Shown here: positions 28,569-36,383 of the stretch, piece after piece
How the letters are laid out: every line of letters starts with the position of its first letter
Position numbering within the stretch: the first letter of the stretch is position 1
Assembly: GCF_003075095.1 (NCBI RefSeq)
Contig: NZ_QCZF01000004.1
Coordinates: forward strand, 310,001-374,000
Reading direction: 5' to 3'
Source: Blastococcus litoris
Lineage (GTDB): Bacteria > Actinomycetota > Actinomycetes > Mycobacteriales > Geodermatophilaceae
DNA: 64,000 nucleotides
Translations under genes and position numbers: made by a program
Notes under the pieces: generated by a model
Told to the model about the DNA's origin: nothing
Seen by the model: only the letters and a program-made list of their open reading frames with translations
The model's database searches: none

Positions 28569-29956
28569 CCCAGCAGCAGACGCCGACGGCGGCCCCGGAC
28601 CGCGCCGCGGGCCTGCGCGGCCTGTGCGGCGGCTCGGTGCAGCTGCCCGGAGATCCGGCCTACGACATGGCCCGGTCGCCGTGGAACCTCCAGATGCGCG
28701 ACCTCCCGGCGGCGGTGGCCTACCCGGCCTTCCCCGACGAGGTGGCCGAGGTGCTGGTGGCCGCGGCGCGCGCGGGCCTGCAGGTCGCGGCCCAGGGCAC
28801 CGGCCACGGCGCCCCGCCACTGGAGGGACGGCTGGGTGACGCCGTGCTGCTGCGCACCTCGGCGATGACCGAGCTGGAGGTCGACGCCGGGCGCCGCAGC
28901 GTGCGCGCCGGCGCCGGCGTCCTGTGGGGCGACCTCGCGGACGCCGCCGGCCGGCACGGGCTGGCCGCCCGCCACCCGTCGTCGCCGGACGTGGGCGTCG
29001 TCGGCTACACGCTGGGCGGCGGCATCGGCTGGTACGCCCGCGCGCTCGGCCTCCAGTGCAACGCCGTCACGGCGGTGGAGCTGGTGCTCGCCGACGGCTC
29101 GTTCGTGCGCGCGACCGCCGACACGGACGCCGAGCTGTTCTGGGCGCTGCGCGGCGGGGCGGCCCCGCTGGGCGTCGTCACGGCATTGGAGTTCGCGCTG
29201 TTCCCGCTGGAGACCGTGGTCGCCGGGCACCTGTCCTGGGACTGGACGGCGGCCGAGCGCGTCCTGCCGGCGTGGGTGGCCTGGTGCGCGGACGCCCCGG
29301 AGGCGGCGACGACGGCGTTCCGGCTGCTCGACGTGCCGGTCGACGAGACGGTCCCGGCGGAGCTGCGGGGCCGGCGCATCGCCATGATCGACGGCGCGGT
29401 GCTCGGCGACGACGCCTCGGCCGCGGAGATCCTGGCGCCGCTGCGGGCGCTGCACCCCGAGTTCGACACCGTCGCCCGCGTGCCCGCGGCCTCGCTGGTG
29501 CGGCTGCACCTGGACCCCGAGGGGCCCACGCCCGCCTACGCCAGCAGCACGCTCGTCTCCGGGCTCCCGGACGCGGCCGTCGCGGGCATCCTCGACGCCG
29601 TCGGCCCGGGCTCCGGCACCCGGCTGGCCGCGGCGGAGCTGCGCCAGCTCGGCGGGGCCCTGGCCCGCCCGGACTCCGACGGCGGTGCGCTGGCGGCCCT
29701 CGACGGCGAGTTCCTCGCGCTGGGGCTGGGCCTGGGCGGCGGCGACGACGAGCACTGGGCGCGCCAGCGGGCCGACGCCACCCGGTTCCTCTCCACGGTG
29801 GAGCCGTGGGCCACCGGGCGGCAGTACCTGCCGATGCTCGACGCCCGCACCGACACCCGGAAGGTCTTCCCCCCGGGCGTGCACGCGCGGCTGTCCGCGG
29901 TCCGCCGCGCCGTCGACCCCGGCGACCTGTTCCTCGCCGCGCACGACGCCACCTGA
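28565..29956 (+). CDS. FAD-linked oxidase (berberine-bridge/6-hydroxynicotine-oxidase type) 1
   Basis: A 463-aa oxidase of the vanillyl-alcohol-oxidase/PCMH flavoprotein fold. The FAD-binding half includes the GTGHGA stretch (about residue 80), whose histidine is the usual covalent FAD attachment site, and VGVVGYTLGGGIGWYAR near residue 145. The second covalent Cys found in bicovalent members is not visible, so single attachment is expected. The substrate domain and a BBE-like C-terminus follow. Such enzymes oxidise alcohols, amines or secondary metabolites with O2. The GTG overlaps the regulator's stop and is preceded by GGGAGGA. A paralogue follows. Substrate unknown. Confidence 0.85.
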   Translation: MTQQQTPTAAPDRAAGLRGLCGGSVQLPGDPAYDMARSPWNLQMRDLPAAVAYPAFPDEVAEVLVAAARAGLQVAAQGTGHGAPPLEGRLGDAVLLRTSAMTELEVDAGRRSVRAGAGVLWGDLADAAGRHGLAARHPSSPDVGVVGYTLGGGIGWYARALGLQCNAVTAVELVLADGSFVRATADTDAELFWALRGGAAPLGVVTALEFALFPLETVVAGHLSWDWTAAERVLPAWVAWCADAPEAATTAFRLLDVPVDETVPAELRGRRIAMIDGAVLGDDASAAEILAPLRALHPEFDTVARVPAASLVRLHLDPEGPTPAYASSTLVSGLPDAAVAGILDAVGPGSGTRLAAAELRQLGGALARPDSDGGALAALDGEFLALGLGLGGGDDEHWARQRADATRFLSTVEPWATGRQYLPMLDARTDTRKVFPPGVHARLSAVRRAVDPGDLFLAAHDAT

Positions 29957-29963
29957 GGCGAGC

Positions 29964-30003
29964 CTCAAGCGCGGGCTCAAGCCCGCCGCAGCCGCCCGTC
30001 AAG
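29964..30003. repeat. TCAAG repeats (candidate SARP box) before the second FAD oxidase
   Basis: TCAAG cores lie at 29965, 29977 and 29999, with steps of 12 and 22 bp. The last two are two helical turns apart. A weak -10-like CACGGT starts 10 bp after the last repeat, the same distance as at the first oxidase. The middle copy also lies in a 7-bp hairpin (29971-29986) that could act as a terminator, so there are two readings. Confidence 0.42.
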
Positions 30004-30053
30004 GCCCCGGCGCCACGGTTCCTCCATCAGCTCGATCCGACCTGGAGGACCCC

Positions 30054-31448
30054 GTGACCCTCACCCTCGACGCCCCCTACGTCGACCTGGAGACCTCGTT
30101 CGACGCCCTGCGCGCCGAGCTGACCGGCTCCCTGCACACCCCCGACGAGCCCGAGTACGACGCGCTCGTCAGCCCCTGGAACCTCGCCGTCCCGATGCGG
30201 CCGGCCGCCGTCGTCGCCGTCCGCACCGCCGAGGACGTGGCGGCGACCGTCCGCTTCGCCGGTGCCCACGGCTTCACCGCCGGGGTGCAGGCGACCGGCC
30301 ACGGCGCCGAGGCGTCCCTCGCCGGCCACCTGCTCGTCGTGACCCGCGGCCTGGACGAGTGCACCGTGCACCCGGAGGGCTGGGCCCGCGTCGGCGCGGG
30401 CGTGAAGTGGTCGCGGCTGGTCCCCGAGGCCGCCCGCCACGGCCTCGCCGGCGTGAACGGCTCCACGACCGACGTCGGCATCGTCGGCTACACGACCGGC
30501 GGGGGCGTCGGGCCGATGGCCCGGACCTATGGCATCAACGCCGACCGGGTGCGCGCCTTCGAGGTCGTCACGGGGGACGGCGTGTTCCGGCGGGTCACCG
30601 CGACCGACCACCCCGACCTGTTCTTCGCCCTCCGCGGCGGCAAGGGCGCGGCCGGCATCGTGACCGCGATCGAGTTCGACCTGGTGCACATGCCGGAGTT
30701 CTACGGCGGCGCGGTCTACTTCGACGGCGCCGACGCCGCGCGGGTCGTCGACCGGTGGCGCGGTTGGGCGGACGCCCTGCCGGAGCAGGGGACGACGTCG
30801 TTCGTCATCTTCCAGCTGCCGCCGCTGCCGGAGATCCCGCCCCCGCTGGCCGGCCGGATGACGCTCGGCATCCGGTTCCTGTGGACCGGGGAGCCGGGGG
30901 AGGGCGCCCGCCTGCTCGACCGGATCCGGGCGACGGCGCCGGTGATCCTGGACGACGCCCGGCTGCGCCCCTACGCGGAGATCGACGCGGTGCACGCCGA
31001 CCCGGTGGACCCGATGCCGGTCGTGGACCCGGCGATCCTGCTCGACGGGTTCCCGGCCGAGGCGGCGGAGCGGCTCCTGGCCGTCGCCGGGTACGGGTCG
31101 GGCTCGCCGCAGGTGCTGGTCGAGGTGCGGCACCTCGGGGGCGCCTACGCCCGCGAGGGCGCGTACCCCAGCGCCTTCAGCCACCGGTCGGCGAGGTACA
31201 GCGTCCTGGCCGTCGGGATGGCCGTGGACGAGGCGACGGCGGCCGGGTCGCTGGCCCACGCCGACCAGGTGTTCACCGCGCTGGCCGACTGGGACACCGG
31301 TGGTGTCTGGCCGAACTTCGGCGTCCCGCACGACGCCGTCTCGGCCCGGCGCTGCTACGACGAGCCGACGCTGGCCCGGCTCCGCGAGGTCGTCAGCACC
31401 TATGACCCGCAGGGCGTGCTCCAGGCGGGGGCCTACACCCGGGCCTGA
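30054..31448 (+). CDS. FAD-linked oxidase 2, paralogue of the preceding gene
   Basis: A 464-aa flavoprotein of the same family and length as the preceding oxidase, sharing the layout Y-D-SPWN near residue 40, ATGHGA (about residue 80, presumed FAD-linked histidine) and VGIVGYTTGGGVGPMAR near 145. The two genes probably arose by duplication but have diverged considerably. The GTG at 30054 is preceded by CTGGAGGA, almost the same start-site context as the first oxidase. Substrate unknown; control by the large SARP-type regulator is suggested by shared TCAAG repeats. Confidence 0.85.
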   Translation: MTLTLDAPYVDLETSFDALRAELTGSLHTPDEPEYDALVSPWNLAVPMRPAAVVAVRTAEDVAATVRFAGAHGFTAGVQATGHGAEASLAGHLLVVTRGLDECTVHPEGWARVGAGVKWSRLVPEAARHGLAGVNGSTTDVGIVGYTTGGGVGPMARTYGINADRVRAFEVVTGDGVFRRVTATDHPDLFFALRGGKGAAGIVTAIEFDLVHMPEFYGGAVYFDGADAARVVDRWRGWADALPEQGTTSFVIFQLPPLPEIPPPLAGRMTLGIRFLWTGEPGEGARLLDRIRATAPVILDDARLRPYAEIDAVHADPVDPMPVVDPAILLDGFPAEAAERLLAVAGYGSGSPQVLVEVRHLGGAYAREGAYPSAFSHRSARYSVLAVGMAVDEATAAGSLAHADQVFTALADWDTGGVWPNFGVPHDAVSARRCYDEPTLARLREVVSTYDPQGVLQAGAYTRA

Positions 31449-31460
31449 ATCCCGGCCGCC

Positions 31461-31493
31461 GGTGCCCGGACGTGGTTCCCACGTCCGGGCACC
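31461..31493. terminator. Strong hairpin between convergent genes
   Basis: A perfect 14-bp stem (GGTGCCCGGACGTG and its complement) with loop GTTCC lies between the second FAD oxidase and the Clp_N gene. It has no T tract on either side. It should act as a bidirectional terminator. Confidence 0.7.
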
Positions 31494-31500
31494 GTCGCGC

Positions 31501-32037
31501 TCAGGCCGCGAGGGCGGCCGTGAGGTCGCGGCGCAGCTCCACGGTGTCGACGCCGCGGTCGGCGAGCACCTTCATCGCCAGGCCCTCTCCCTCCCGGAGC
31601 AGGCCGAGGGCGATGTGCCCGTCGCCGATGCTCTTCGACCTCATCGCGATCGCCTCGCGCAGCGAGAGCTCGAGCACCTTCTTGGCCCGCGGCGTGAACG
31701 GGATGTGGCCGGCCGGACCCCGCTCGCCCGGACGGCGGTCGAGGGCCCCGGGCCCGAAGCTCGCCTCCACCGAGCTGCGGACGGCGTCCAGGTCGATCCC
31801 GAGCGCGGTGAGGGCCTCGGCGTCGAGATCCCCGTCCCCGACGTAGTGGCGGACTGCCGCGCTGACGTCGTCGCGCGTGAGCCCGTGCCGGGCGAGAACC
31901 GCGGCGCTGGGCGTCGGCTGGATCAGCAGGGCGAGGAGCAGGTGCTCGGTGCCGATCCGGCCGGAGTGCAGCCGTCGTGCTTCGTGCTGGGCGCCGACCA
32001 CGGCCTGCCGCGCCTCGGTGGTGAACCGCTCGAACAT
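31501..32037 (-). CDS. Stand-alone Clp N-domain protein
   Basis: A 178-aa protein made of two Clp_N repeats (about 1-75 and 95-175), as in the N-terminus of ClpC: MFERFTTEARQAVVGAQHEA, RIGTEHLLLALL and later FTPRAKKVLELSLREAIAM with IGDGHIALGLLREGEG. There is no AAA+ ATPase module, so it cannot unfold proteins itself; it may bind substrates or adaptors, or interfere with ClpC. It begins 2 bp after the stop of a small helix-turn-helix gene, so the two form an operon, an arrangement that suggests the Clp_N protein modulates the regulator. Confidence 0.88.
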   Translation of the reverse strand: MFERFTTEARQAVVGAQHEARRLHSGRIGTEHLLLALLIQPTPSAAVLARHGLTRDDVSAAVRHYVGDGDLDAEALTALGIDLDAVRSSVEASFGPGALDRRPGERGPAGHIPFTPRAKKVLELSLREAIAMRSKSIGDGHIALGLLREGEGLAMKVLADRGVDTVELRRDLTAALAA

Positions 32038-32039
32038 GG

Positions 32040-32273
32040 TCAGTCCCTCCGCCGGAGCGGCCCGCGGCCGCTCGCGTACTTCTTGTGCACCGCCTGCCGG
32101 GTCACGCCCAGGAGCTGGGCGATCTGCTCCCACGTCCAGCCCTGGTCGCGCGCGTTGCCCACCTGGAGCGCCTCCAGCCGCTCGACGAGCGTCCGGAGGG
32201 AGCGCACGGCCTTGAGGCCGATCGCGGGATCCCGGCTGCCGGCGGCCGATGCCACCTGCGCTGTGTCCGCCAT
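32040..32273 (-). CDS. Small helix-turn-helix DNA-binding protein
   Basis: A 77-aa protein with a sigma-70-region-4-like helix-turn-helix, WTWEQIAQLLGVTRQAVHKKYA (about residues 47-68), preceded by a helix (VRSLRTLVERLEALQVGNAR). It is co-transcribed with the Clp_N-only gene downstream. Its ATG lies 7 nt after a TAGGTT -10 with a TTGACA -35, so it is probably made from a leaderless mRNA. A palindrome overlapping the -35 (32305-32320) may be its own operator. Regulatory targets are otherwise unknown. Confidence 0.85.
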   Translation of the reverse strand: MADTAQVASAAGSRDPAIGLKAVRSLRTLVERLEALQVGNARDQGWTWEQIAQLLGVTRQAVHKKYASGRGPLRRRD

Positions 32274-32280
32274 GTCTGTC

Positions 32281-32320
32281 AACCTAAGTTGCGTGATGCC
32301 TCCTGTCAACGTGCATTGAC
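32281..32320 (-). promoter_or_regulatory. Near-consensus sigma-A promoter and palindrome for the HTH/Clp_N operon
   Basis: On the minus strand TTGACA (32304-32309), a 17-bp spacer and TAGGTT (32281-32286) form the best promoter in the window; transcription would begin at the ATG at 32273. An inverted repeat GTCAA-N6-TTGAC (32305-32320) overlaps the -35 and is a candidate autoregulatory site. Confidence 0.65.
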
Positions 32321-32334
32321 GAACCCGGCGATAC

Positions 32335-32368
32335 GGTGGGCCGGGTCCGGGAGCAGACCGGGCCCACC
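32335..32368 (+). other. Leader hairpin upstream of the small barrel protein gene
   Basis: GGTGGGCCGGGT (32335-32346) and ACCGGGCCCACC (32357-32368) can pair over 12 positions with one mismatch and a 10-nt loop. It lies 22 nt before the ATG and just before the ribosome binding site, so it might be a terminator of leftward transcription or a leader element. Function unknown. Confidence 0.4.
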
Positions 32369-32390
32369 GCCGTCCGCAGCGGAGGACGTC

Positions 32391-32702
32391 ATGACCTACG
32401 GATTCGTCATGGACGTACCGGCCCCGGTCCAGTTCTACGACGTGCTGCACGCCGAGCTCGCCCGCCGGACGTCCGGGGTCGTCGTCGAGGGGCTGCTCCT
32501 GCACGTGGCCCGGCAGACCGTCGCCGGGTTCCAGATCGTGGAGGTGTGGGAGTCCAAGGAGCTCTGCGACCGCTACACCGCCGAGCTCGTGAACCCGGTG
32601 ATCGCCGAGCTCTCGGGCGGATCACCGATGCCGATGGCACCGGCGATCGAGGAGTTCGAGCCGCGCGGGCTGGTCGTGCCCGCCGCGCACGTCTACGCCT
32701 GA
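32391..32702 (+). CDS. Small protein of dimeric alpha/beta-barrel type, function unknown
   Basis: A 103-aa protein with pattern D-V-P near residue 8, a LLLHVARQT strand, and IVEVWESKELCDRY. It is clearly related to the protein at 40395-40697, sharing DVP, LLH, VWES-E-C and a final GG turn. The predicted alternation of strand, helix and strand and the VWES motif suggest a ferredoxin-like dimeric barrel, as in ABM monooxygenases or stress-responsive barrels. The ribosome binding site GCGGAGG precedes the ATG. No catalytic function can be assigned. Confidence 0.72.
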   Translation: MTYGFVMDVPAPVQFYDVLHAELARRTSGVVVEGLLLHVARQTVAGFQIVEVWESKELCDRYTAELVNPVIAELSGGSPMPMAPAIEEFEPRGLVVPAAHVYA

Positions 32703-32706
32703 CCGG

Positions 32707-33015
32707 TCAGCCCGCCTCGGCCACCTCGAAGTGCGTCACGGTCACCTCGCGCTCGACGAGGTACCTGTCGTCCTCCGGGTAGAAGACGGCGCGGGAGACG
32801 TCCCCGCCGGCGAAGCCGGCGACGACGTCGAGGGAGTCCCAGAAGCTCAGCGTCACGATCTCGGTCCGGCCGTCGTCGAGATCGCGGGTGAGCAGGTGCG
32901 CGCCGCGGTTGCCCGGGGTCCGGCGGTAGTGCGCCATCCCGGTCTCCTCGACGTAGGAGACGTAGACGTCGCGGTCCTCCGTCCGGACCCAGCCCCGCCA
33001 CATCCGAGCGATCAC
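32707..33015 (-). CDS. ABM-type (antibiotic biosynthesis monooxygenase-like) small protein
   Basis: A 102-aa protein with features of the dimeric alpha/beta-barrel ABM family: start MWRGWVRTEDRDVYVSYVEE, then GNRGAHLLTRDLDDGRTEIVTLSFWDSLDVVAGFAG and a C-terminal EREVTVTHFEV strand. Members are cofactor-free oxygenases, heme-degrading or signalling barrels; no heme-ligand signature is evident. It converges with the preceding small gene (4 bp apart) and lies 16 bp downstream of the dehydrogenase gene on the same strand, probably in one transcript with it. Confidence 0.75.
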   Translation of the reverse strand: MIARMWRGWVRTEDRDVYVSYVEETGMAHYRRTPGNRGAHLLTRDLDDGRTEIVTLSFWDSLDVVAGFAGGDVSRAVFYPEDDRYLVEREVTVTHFEVAEAG

Positions 33016-33031
33016 GGCGCCACCTCCCGGG

Positions 33032-33997
33032 CTACAGCGTGAAGACGATCTTCCCGGCGGTGCGGCCCTCGAGCATCCGCTCGAACCCGTCGCGCGCCTG
33101 GCCGAGGGGCAGCTCGACGTCGATCTCGGGGCGGATGCCGGTGACGCTGCACAGCTGGATCAGCGACTCGAGCTCGGACCTGGTGCCCATCGTCGAGCCG
33201 ATGACCGACAGCTGGGTGAAGAAGATCCGGTTGAGCTCCGCGCCGGGGTTGAAGCCGGTGGTGGCACCGGAGGTGACGATCACGCCGCCGGGCTTGAGCG
33301 ACTTGACGCTGTGCGACCAGGTGGCCTCGCCGACGGTCTCCATGACGCCGTCCACCCGCTCGGGCAGGCGCGCGCCGGACTCGAACGCCTGGTCGGCGCC
33401 CAGCGCCAGGGCGGCGGCCCGCTTCTCCTCGCTGCGGCCGGTCACCCAGATCCGGTAGCCGGCGGCCCGCCCCAGGACGATGAGCGCCGTCGCCACGCCG
33501 CCGCTGGCGCCCTGCACCAGGACAGTCTGGCCCGGCCGCAGGCCCGACCGGACGAACAGCATCCGGTAGGCGGTCAGCCAGGCCGTGGGAAGGCAGGCGG
33601 CCTCGGCGAAGGACAGGTCGGCGGGCTTGGGCAGCAGGTTGCGCCTCGGGACGGCGACCCGCTCGGCCAGCGTGCCCTGGTGGACCTCCGAGAGCAGCGA
33701 CCGCTTCGGGTCCAGCGTCTCGTCGCCGCGCCAGTCGGGGCTGGAGATGACCGCGTGGACGACGACCTCGTTGCCGTCCTCGTCGATGCCGGCGGCGTCG
33801 CACCCGAGGATCATCGGCATCTTCTCGGCCGGCAGACCGACCCCGCGCAGGCTGAACAGGTCGTGGTGGTTGAGCGACGCGGCCTTGACCTCGATCGTCG
33901 TCCAGCCGTCGGGCGCCTCGGGCTCGGGCCGGTCGCCCACCTCCAGGACGGACAGCGGGTCCTTCGGGGCGGGGGTCGAGACGAAGGCGGCGAGCAT
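33032..33997 (-). CDS. Zinc-independent medium-chain dehydrogenase/quinone oxidoreductase family protein
   Basis: A 321-aa MDR-superfamily oxidoreductase. An N-terminal GroES-like domain (SLNHHDLFSLRGVGLPAEKMPMILGCDAAG) is followed by a Rossmann NADPH-binding domain (VLVQGASGGVATALIVLG near residue 160) and the C-terminal ELPLGQARDGFERMLEGRTAGKIVF. It keeps a conserved N-H-D core but lacks the clear structural-zinc Cys cluster, placing it with quinone oxidoreductases. Substrate unknown. It ends in TAG, which matters because this genome carries a UAG-reading tRNA-Sec. Confidence 0.88.
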   Translation of the reverse strand: MLAAFVSTPAPKDPLSVLEVGDRPEPEAPDGWTTIEVKAASLNHHDLFSLRGVGLPAEKMPMILGCDAAGIDEDGNEVVVHAVISSPDWRGDETLDPKRSLLSEVHQGTLAERVAVPRRNLLPKPADLSFAEAACLPTAWLTAYRMLFVRSGLRPGQTVLVQGASGGVATALIVLGRAAGYRIWVTGRSEEKRAAALALGADQAFESGARLPERVDGVMETVGEATWSHSVKSLKPGGVIVTSGATTGFNPGAELNRIFFTQLSVIGSTMGTRSELESLIQLCSVTGIRPEIDVELPLGQARDGFERMLEGRTAGKIVFTL

Positions 33998-34090
33998 GGT
34001 CGGACGCTAACCGAGCCGCCCACCAGCGGCGACGCGGACCCGTGCACGAGGCCCTGGGCGGCGGGGGAGGCGTCCGGGACGATCGGCCGC

Positions 34091-34954
34091 ATGTCGCAGC
34101 CCACGCCGGTGGTCGACGAGGCCAACGCCGAGCAGTTTCGCGCCTGGAACGGGGACGACGCGCAGGACTGGGTGAGCAACGCCGACCGCTACGAGGCGGC
34201 CAGCGCCCGCTACGACCCGTGGCTCCTCGACGCCGCGGCGATCGGTGCCACCGACCGCGTGCTCGACGTCGGCTGCGGCGCGGGCGTCTCGACCCGGGCG
34301 GCGGCGCGGCTGGCGGTCGACGGCCACGCCACCGGCCTCGACCTGTCGGCACCCCTGCTCGCCGAGGCCCGCCGGCGCACCGCGGCGGCCGGCCTGCGCA
34401 ACGTCGACTTCTTCCAGGGCGACGCCCAGGTGCACCCGTTCGAGCCCGCCGGCCGCGACGTGGCGATCAGCCGGTTCGGCGTCATGTTCTTCGCCGACCC
34501 CGTCGCCGCCTTCACCAACATCGCGTCGGCGCTGCGGCCGGGCGGCCGGCTGGCCGCCGTGGTGTGGCAGGAGTTCGCCCGCAACGAGTGGCTGCGCCTG
34601 CTGGTCGAGACGCTGGCCACCGGACGGGACCTGCCGCGGCCGGCGCCGGGCGCCCCCGGCCCGTTCGGGCTGGCCGACCCCGACGCCGTCCGCCGGATCC
34701 TGACCGCGGCGGGGTTCAGCGACGTCGATCTGGCCGACGTCCGGGAGCCGGTGCTGCTCGGCAGCGGACCCGACGACGCGTACGCCTACGTCAGCTCTCT
34801 CGGACCGGTCCGGGCCCTGGTGCGCGGTCTCGCGGAGGACGCTCGCGCCGGGGTGCTGGCCGAACTGCGGGTGCGGCTGTCCGAGCGCGCGGGCCCGGAC
34901 GGCGTGCTGCTCGGCGCCGCCGCCTGGGTGGTGACGGCGGTCAGCGGACGATGA
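34091..34954 (+). CDS. Class I SAM-dependent methyltransferase
   Basis: A 287-aa methyltransferase of the UbiE/Methyltransf_11 type. Motif I is VLDVGCGAGVST near residue 57, followed by the acidic GLDLS and a motif with FFQGDAQVHPF; the post-motif region ISRFGVMFFADPVAAF is typical. Substrate unknown. The ATG at 34091 follows GACGAT by 7 nt. Its last 14 bases overlap the 3' end of selD on the opposite strand. Nothing ties it to selenium metabolism except position. Confidence 0.88.
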   Translation: MSQPTPVVDEANAEQFRAWNGDDAQDWVSNADRYEAASARYDPWLLDAAAIGATDRVLDVGCGAGVSTRAAARLAVDGHATGLDLSAPLLAEARRRTAAAGLRNVDFFQGDAQVHPFEPAGRDVAISRFGVMFFADPVAAFTNIASALRPGGRLAAVVWQEFARNEWLRLLVETLATGRDLPRPAPGAPGPFGLADPDAVRRILTAAGFSDVDLADVREPVLLGSGPDDAYAYVSSLGPVRALVRGLAEDARAGVLAELRVRLSERAGPDGVLLGAAAWVVTAVSGR

Positions 34955-35948
34955 GCACGTGCTCCCGCCGGGGCACGAACTCGCCGATCACCGGGGCGCC
35001 GGGGACCTCCCCGCCCAGCAGCAGGCCGCCGGAGGTCTGCGCGTCGGCCAGCAGCAGCGCGTCGTCCTCGGTGGCCGCCGACAGGTCGGTGTGCGGTCGC
35101 ACCCAGTCGAGGTTGCGCCGGGTGCCCCCGGAGACGTACCCGTCGGCCAGCGCCTCGCGGGCCCCGGCCAGGTACGGGACGGCTGCCGCGTCGACCACGG
35201 CGGTCACGCCGCTGGCCCGCGCCATCTTGTAGAGGTGCCCCAGCAGGCCGAAGCCCGTGACGTCGGTGCCCGCACGGATGCCCGCGGCGACGGCGGCCCG
35301 GCCGGCGTCCCGGTTGAGCGCGGTCATCGAGGCGACGGCCTCCTCGGAGACCTCGCCCGTCGCCTTCATGCGGCTGTTGAGGACGCCGACGCCGAGCGGC
35401 TTGGTCAGCGACAGCGGCGTCCCTGCCTGCGCGGCGTCGTTGCGGATGATCCGGTCGAGGTCGACCAGCCCGGTGACCGCCATGCCGTACTTGGGCTCGG
35501 GGTCGTCGATGGAGTGCCCTCCGCCGACGTGGCAGCCGGCCTCCTGCGCCACCTCCAGCCCGCCGCGCAGCACCTCGGCCGCGAGCTCCGCGGGCAGCAC
35601 GTCACGCGGCCAGCCCAGCAGGTTGACCGCCACGACGGGGGTGCCACCCATCGCGTAGACGTCGGACAGCGCGTTGGCCGCCGCGATCCGGCCGAAGCTG
35701 TACGCGTCGTCGACGACCGGGGTGAAGAAGTCGGTGGTGAGCACCAGCCCCTGGCCGCCCGCGAGGCGGACCACGGCGGCGTCGTCGCCGTCGTCCAGGC
35801 CGACCACGAGCTCGGCGTTCGGCGACCCCGGACCGGTACCGGTCAGGCCGGCGACGACCGACTCCAGCTCGCCGGGCGGGATCTTGCAGGCGCAACCGCC
35901 GCCGTGGGCGAACTGGGTGAGCCGGACGCGGGCGGGTGCGGTGGTCAC
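34941..35948 (-). CDS. selD: Selenide, water dikinase (selenophosphate synthetase)
   Basis: SelD makes monoselenophosphate, the selenium donor for SelA, from selenide and ATP. The 335-aa protein has the N-terminal redox motif GGGCACK (about residues 16-22; the catalytic position is cysteine, not selenocysteine), LTTDFFTPVVDDAYSFGRIAAANALSDVYAMGG (ATP/Mg site), and the C-terminal HGGG..DVTGFGLLGH pattern. It starts with GTG. It lies on the opposite strand about 1.2 kb from the tRNA-Sec-selA-selB cluster, with two small regulatory-type genes between them. No SelU gene (selenouridine route) is present, so Sec incorporation is the evident use of its product. Confidence 0.95.
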   Translation of the reverse strand: MTTAPARVRLTQFAHGGGCACKIPPGELESVVAGLTGTGPGSPNAELVVGLDDGDDAAVVRLAGGQGLVLTTDFFTPVVDDAYSFGRIAAANALSDVYAMGGTPVVAVNLLGWPRDVLPAELAAEVLRGGLEVAQEAGCHVGGGHSIDDPEPKYGMAVTGLVDLDRIIRNDAAQAGTPLSLTKPLGVGVLNSRMKATGEVSEEAVASMTALNRDAGRAAVAAGIRAGTDVTGFGLLGHLYKMARASGVTAVVDAAAVPYLAGAREALADGYVSGGTRRNLDWVRPHTDLSAATEDDALLLADAQTSGGLLLGGEVPGAPVIGEFVPRREHVLIVR

Positions 35949-35984
35949 GCGTCCGACGGTAGCCGCGACCGGCCGGGCACGTGA

Positions 35985-36383
35985 TCACTGGTGAGCCTGC
36001 GCCCACGCCTCCCGGACATGACGGGGAATGGGTCCCCGATCGGCGATGTGGAGGCCCGAGGTCCGGGCCCACTGCCGCAGCTCCGCGTTGCCGACCGGCC
36101 TCACCGGGGTGGCCTGTCCGGCAGGCGTCGGCGGGGGTTCAAACGGCGGAGGCGGTTCAGGTGGCGGGGGCAGGGGTGGTGCCGTCCGCCGGGACTGTCC
36201 TCCCGCCGGTTGATCACGCGGCGTCGGCACGGCATCGGCGGGTCCTGCCCGTAGCCGCTCATCCGTCAGCCGGCCGTCTGACCGCCGGCGTGCCCAGCCG
36301 CTGATCGTGACACCGACGATCACCGCGAGGCCGAGGAGCGCCATGGCACCCCAGGCCATCACGAGGACCAGCCAGTCGGTCAC
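35985..36383 (-). CDS. Membrane-anchored protein with C-terminal Lsr2-type DNA-binding domain
   Basis: A predicted 132-aa protein with three parts. It has one N-terminal transmembrane helix (about 3-28, LVLVMAWGAMALLGLAVIVG), a Pro-rich linker (about 50-95), and a C-terminal segment, NAELRQWARTSGLHIADRGPIPRHVREAWAQA, that follows the Lsr2 AT-hook-like domain pattern (WAR..G..V.DRG.IP..V..AY). Lsr2 normally silences AT-rich foreign DNA from the cytosol; here the domain seems tied to the membrane. The GTG at 36383 is chosen because the helix starts at once; an ATG at 36503 would add 40 low-complexity residues. The gene lies directly upstream of selD, same strand, 36 bp away. Confidence 0.65.
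   Translation of the reverse strand: MTDWLVLVMAWGAMALLGLAVIVGVTISGWARRRSDGRLTDERLRAGPADAVPTPRDQPAGGQSRRTAPPLPPPPEPPPPFEPPPTPAGQATPVRPVGNAELRQWARTSGLHIADRGPIPRHVREAWAQAHQ

Noticed and set aside
29971-29986. Hairpin GCGGGCT-CA-AGCCCGC as a certain terminator of the first FAD oxidase
   Set aside because: It has no T tract and overlaps the TCAAG repeats, so both roles remain possible; it was not listed separately as a terminator.
33032-33034. TAG at the end of the MDR dehydrogenase as a selenocysteine codon
   Set aside because: The protein already has its full family length and C-terminal motif; the continuation is an arginine-rich shadow of the next gene. The same reasoning applies to 44818 and 50164-50167.
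34941-35948. SelD as a selenoprotein itself
   Set aside because: The redox position in GGGCACK is an ordinary Cys codon; there is no in-frame TAG or TGA.
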